The translations under genes and the position numbers were made by a program. The notes beneath the pieces were generated by a model. That model did no database searches. It worked only from the letters and a program-made list of their open reading frames with translations, and was not told the DNA's origin. Below are positions 63,374-64,000 of a stretch of 64,000 nucleotides of DNA, piece after piece. Origin of the DNA: Membranipora membranacea (Eukaryota > Bryozoa > Gymnolaemata > Cheilostomatida > Membraniporidae); the NCBI GenBank assembly GCA_914767715.1, contig OU612065.1:38006001-38070000 (forward strand), in the 5' to 3' direction. Each line of letters begins with the position of its first letter. The stretch's first letter is position 1.

Positions 63374-64000
63374 GATGAAACCTTGCGAGGTTTTGGGTCA
63401 TGGGCACCTTATCCGGTATATTATATAGAACTGCTCCTGGGTATGATGAATTAGTAATATTGGCGACAGATACCTGCTGTGTTTTCAAATCAACAGATGG
63501 TGGGAATTTTAACAGGCGAATGCCATGCCCGAATGAAACACATATGACTTGCGTATCTATCGTGATGATTGTTTTATCCACAAATTCATGTGAAAAGGTT
63601 ATCAGTGACTCAAGTTGACTATAGGAGGCTTATGTGGGCATGTGGGCGACATATTATGCTGCCGTAGGTATTATATATAATCACCTTGCTAGACCAAACA
63701 GTGTCCAGAATCCAGATGCTTGGTTTATCACTACTTTATTTAAATAAATAAACACTATTGCTATACGATAGGAGGAACATAAGTTACTCCTTGCTATAAG
63801 TTGTGACAATGTGAAATACTGGTTCAGGTGACTACCTATTGTTACAAAAACTAATCACAAAGTACTATGTTTTAAAAAGAATACAGACTAGATCCCTGAA
63901 CTATTATGTTTTACGATGTGGCATCGTTAAAATAAAGCTAAGCGCTGGTAACACAAAGTGTGTCATGATGAGACACGGTGACATGGAACTGAAAGCTGGA

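Larger units (their letters stand above)
62267..64000. other. Right-hand intergenic region
   Basis: It holds the DCDC2 3' flank, an AAGGAGT hairpin (62518-62539), an inserted MITE (62761-62867), a candidate AATAAA (63019-63024) and a 36-bp palindromic insertion (63338-63373). Overlapping frames near 63369-63618 on both strands have no supporting splice sites or recognised motifs. Confidence 0.55.

Noticed and set aside
63369-63618. Overlapping frames on both strands near the right edge
   Set aside because: Both look vaguely protein-like, but there are no flanking splice sites, no family motif, and the region lies beside a palindromic insertion.

Overview
This is an AT-rich segment of a metazoan nuclear genome. 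All genes are split by GT-AG introns of roughly 0.1-3 kb, and the window is scattered with tRNA-derived SINE fragments, fold-back elements and minisatellites. Gene content and protein divergence suit a non-vertebrate, possibly early-branching, marine animal such as a sponge or cnidarian. I cannot name the species from the sequence.

Layout. (1) 1-4820: the 5' end of a minus-strand gene for a secreted protein, only partly reconstructable and running off the left edge, together with two adjacent minisatellites that share a 29-bp period. (2) 6382-7239 (+): SLC25A51, the mitochondrial NAD+ carrier, as a single coding exon. (3) 8201-9251 (+): a small 121-residue protein ending in a CVIL prenylation box. 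Its stop codon lies 2 nt before the ATG of RABEPK (9254-12405, +), a six-kelch Rab9 effector, so the two look like one bicistronic unit. (4) 13825-30089 (-): a 15-exon, 748-residue basic protein that I do not recognise. (5) 30754-36224 (-): mitochondrial NADP-dependent isocitrate dehydrogenase (IDH2), 10 exons, 447 residues. (6) 37567-49704 (+): nicotinamide nucleotide transhydrogenase (NNT), 17 exons, 1061 residues, divergent from IDH2 across 1.34 kb. (7) 50676-62266 (+): a DCDC2-type double-doublecortin protein with four added IQ motifs, 13 exons, 673 residues. (8) 62267-64000: no gene seen, but two insertions with clear target-site duplications.

How the genes fit together. SLC25A51 brings NAD+ into the mitochondrial matrix, NNT uses NADH and the proton gradient to reduce NADP+ to NADPH, and IDH2 makes NADPH from isocitrate. 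Three genes of matrix NAD(P) metabolism therefore sit within about 43 kb, two of them head to head. Reading frames and splice phases were joined by hand. For SLC25A51, RABEPK, IDH2, NNT and DCDC2 the result has uninterrupted phase and near family-typical length.
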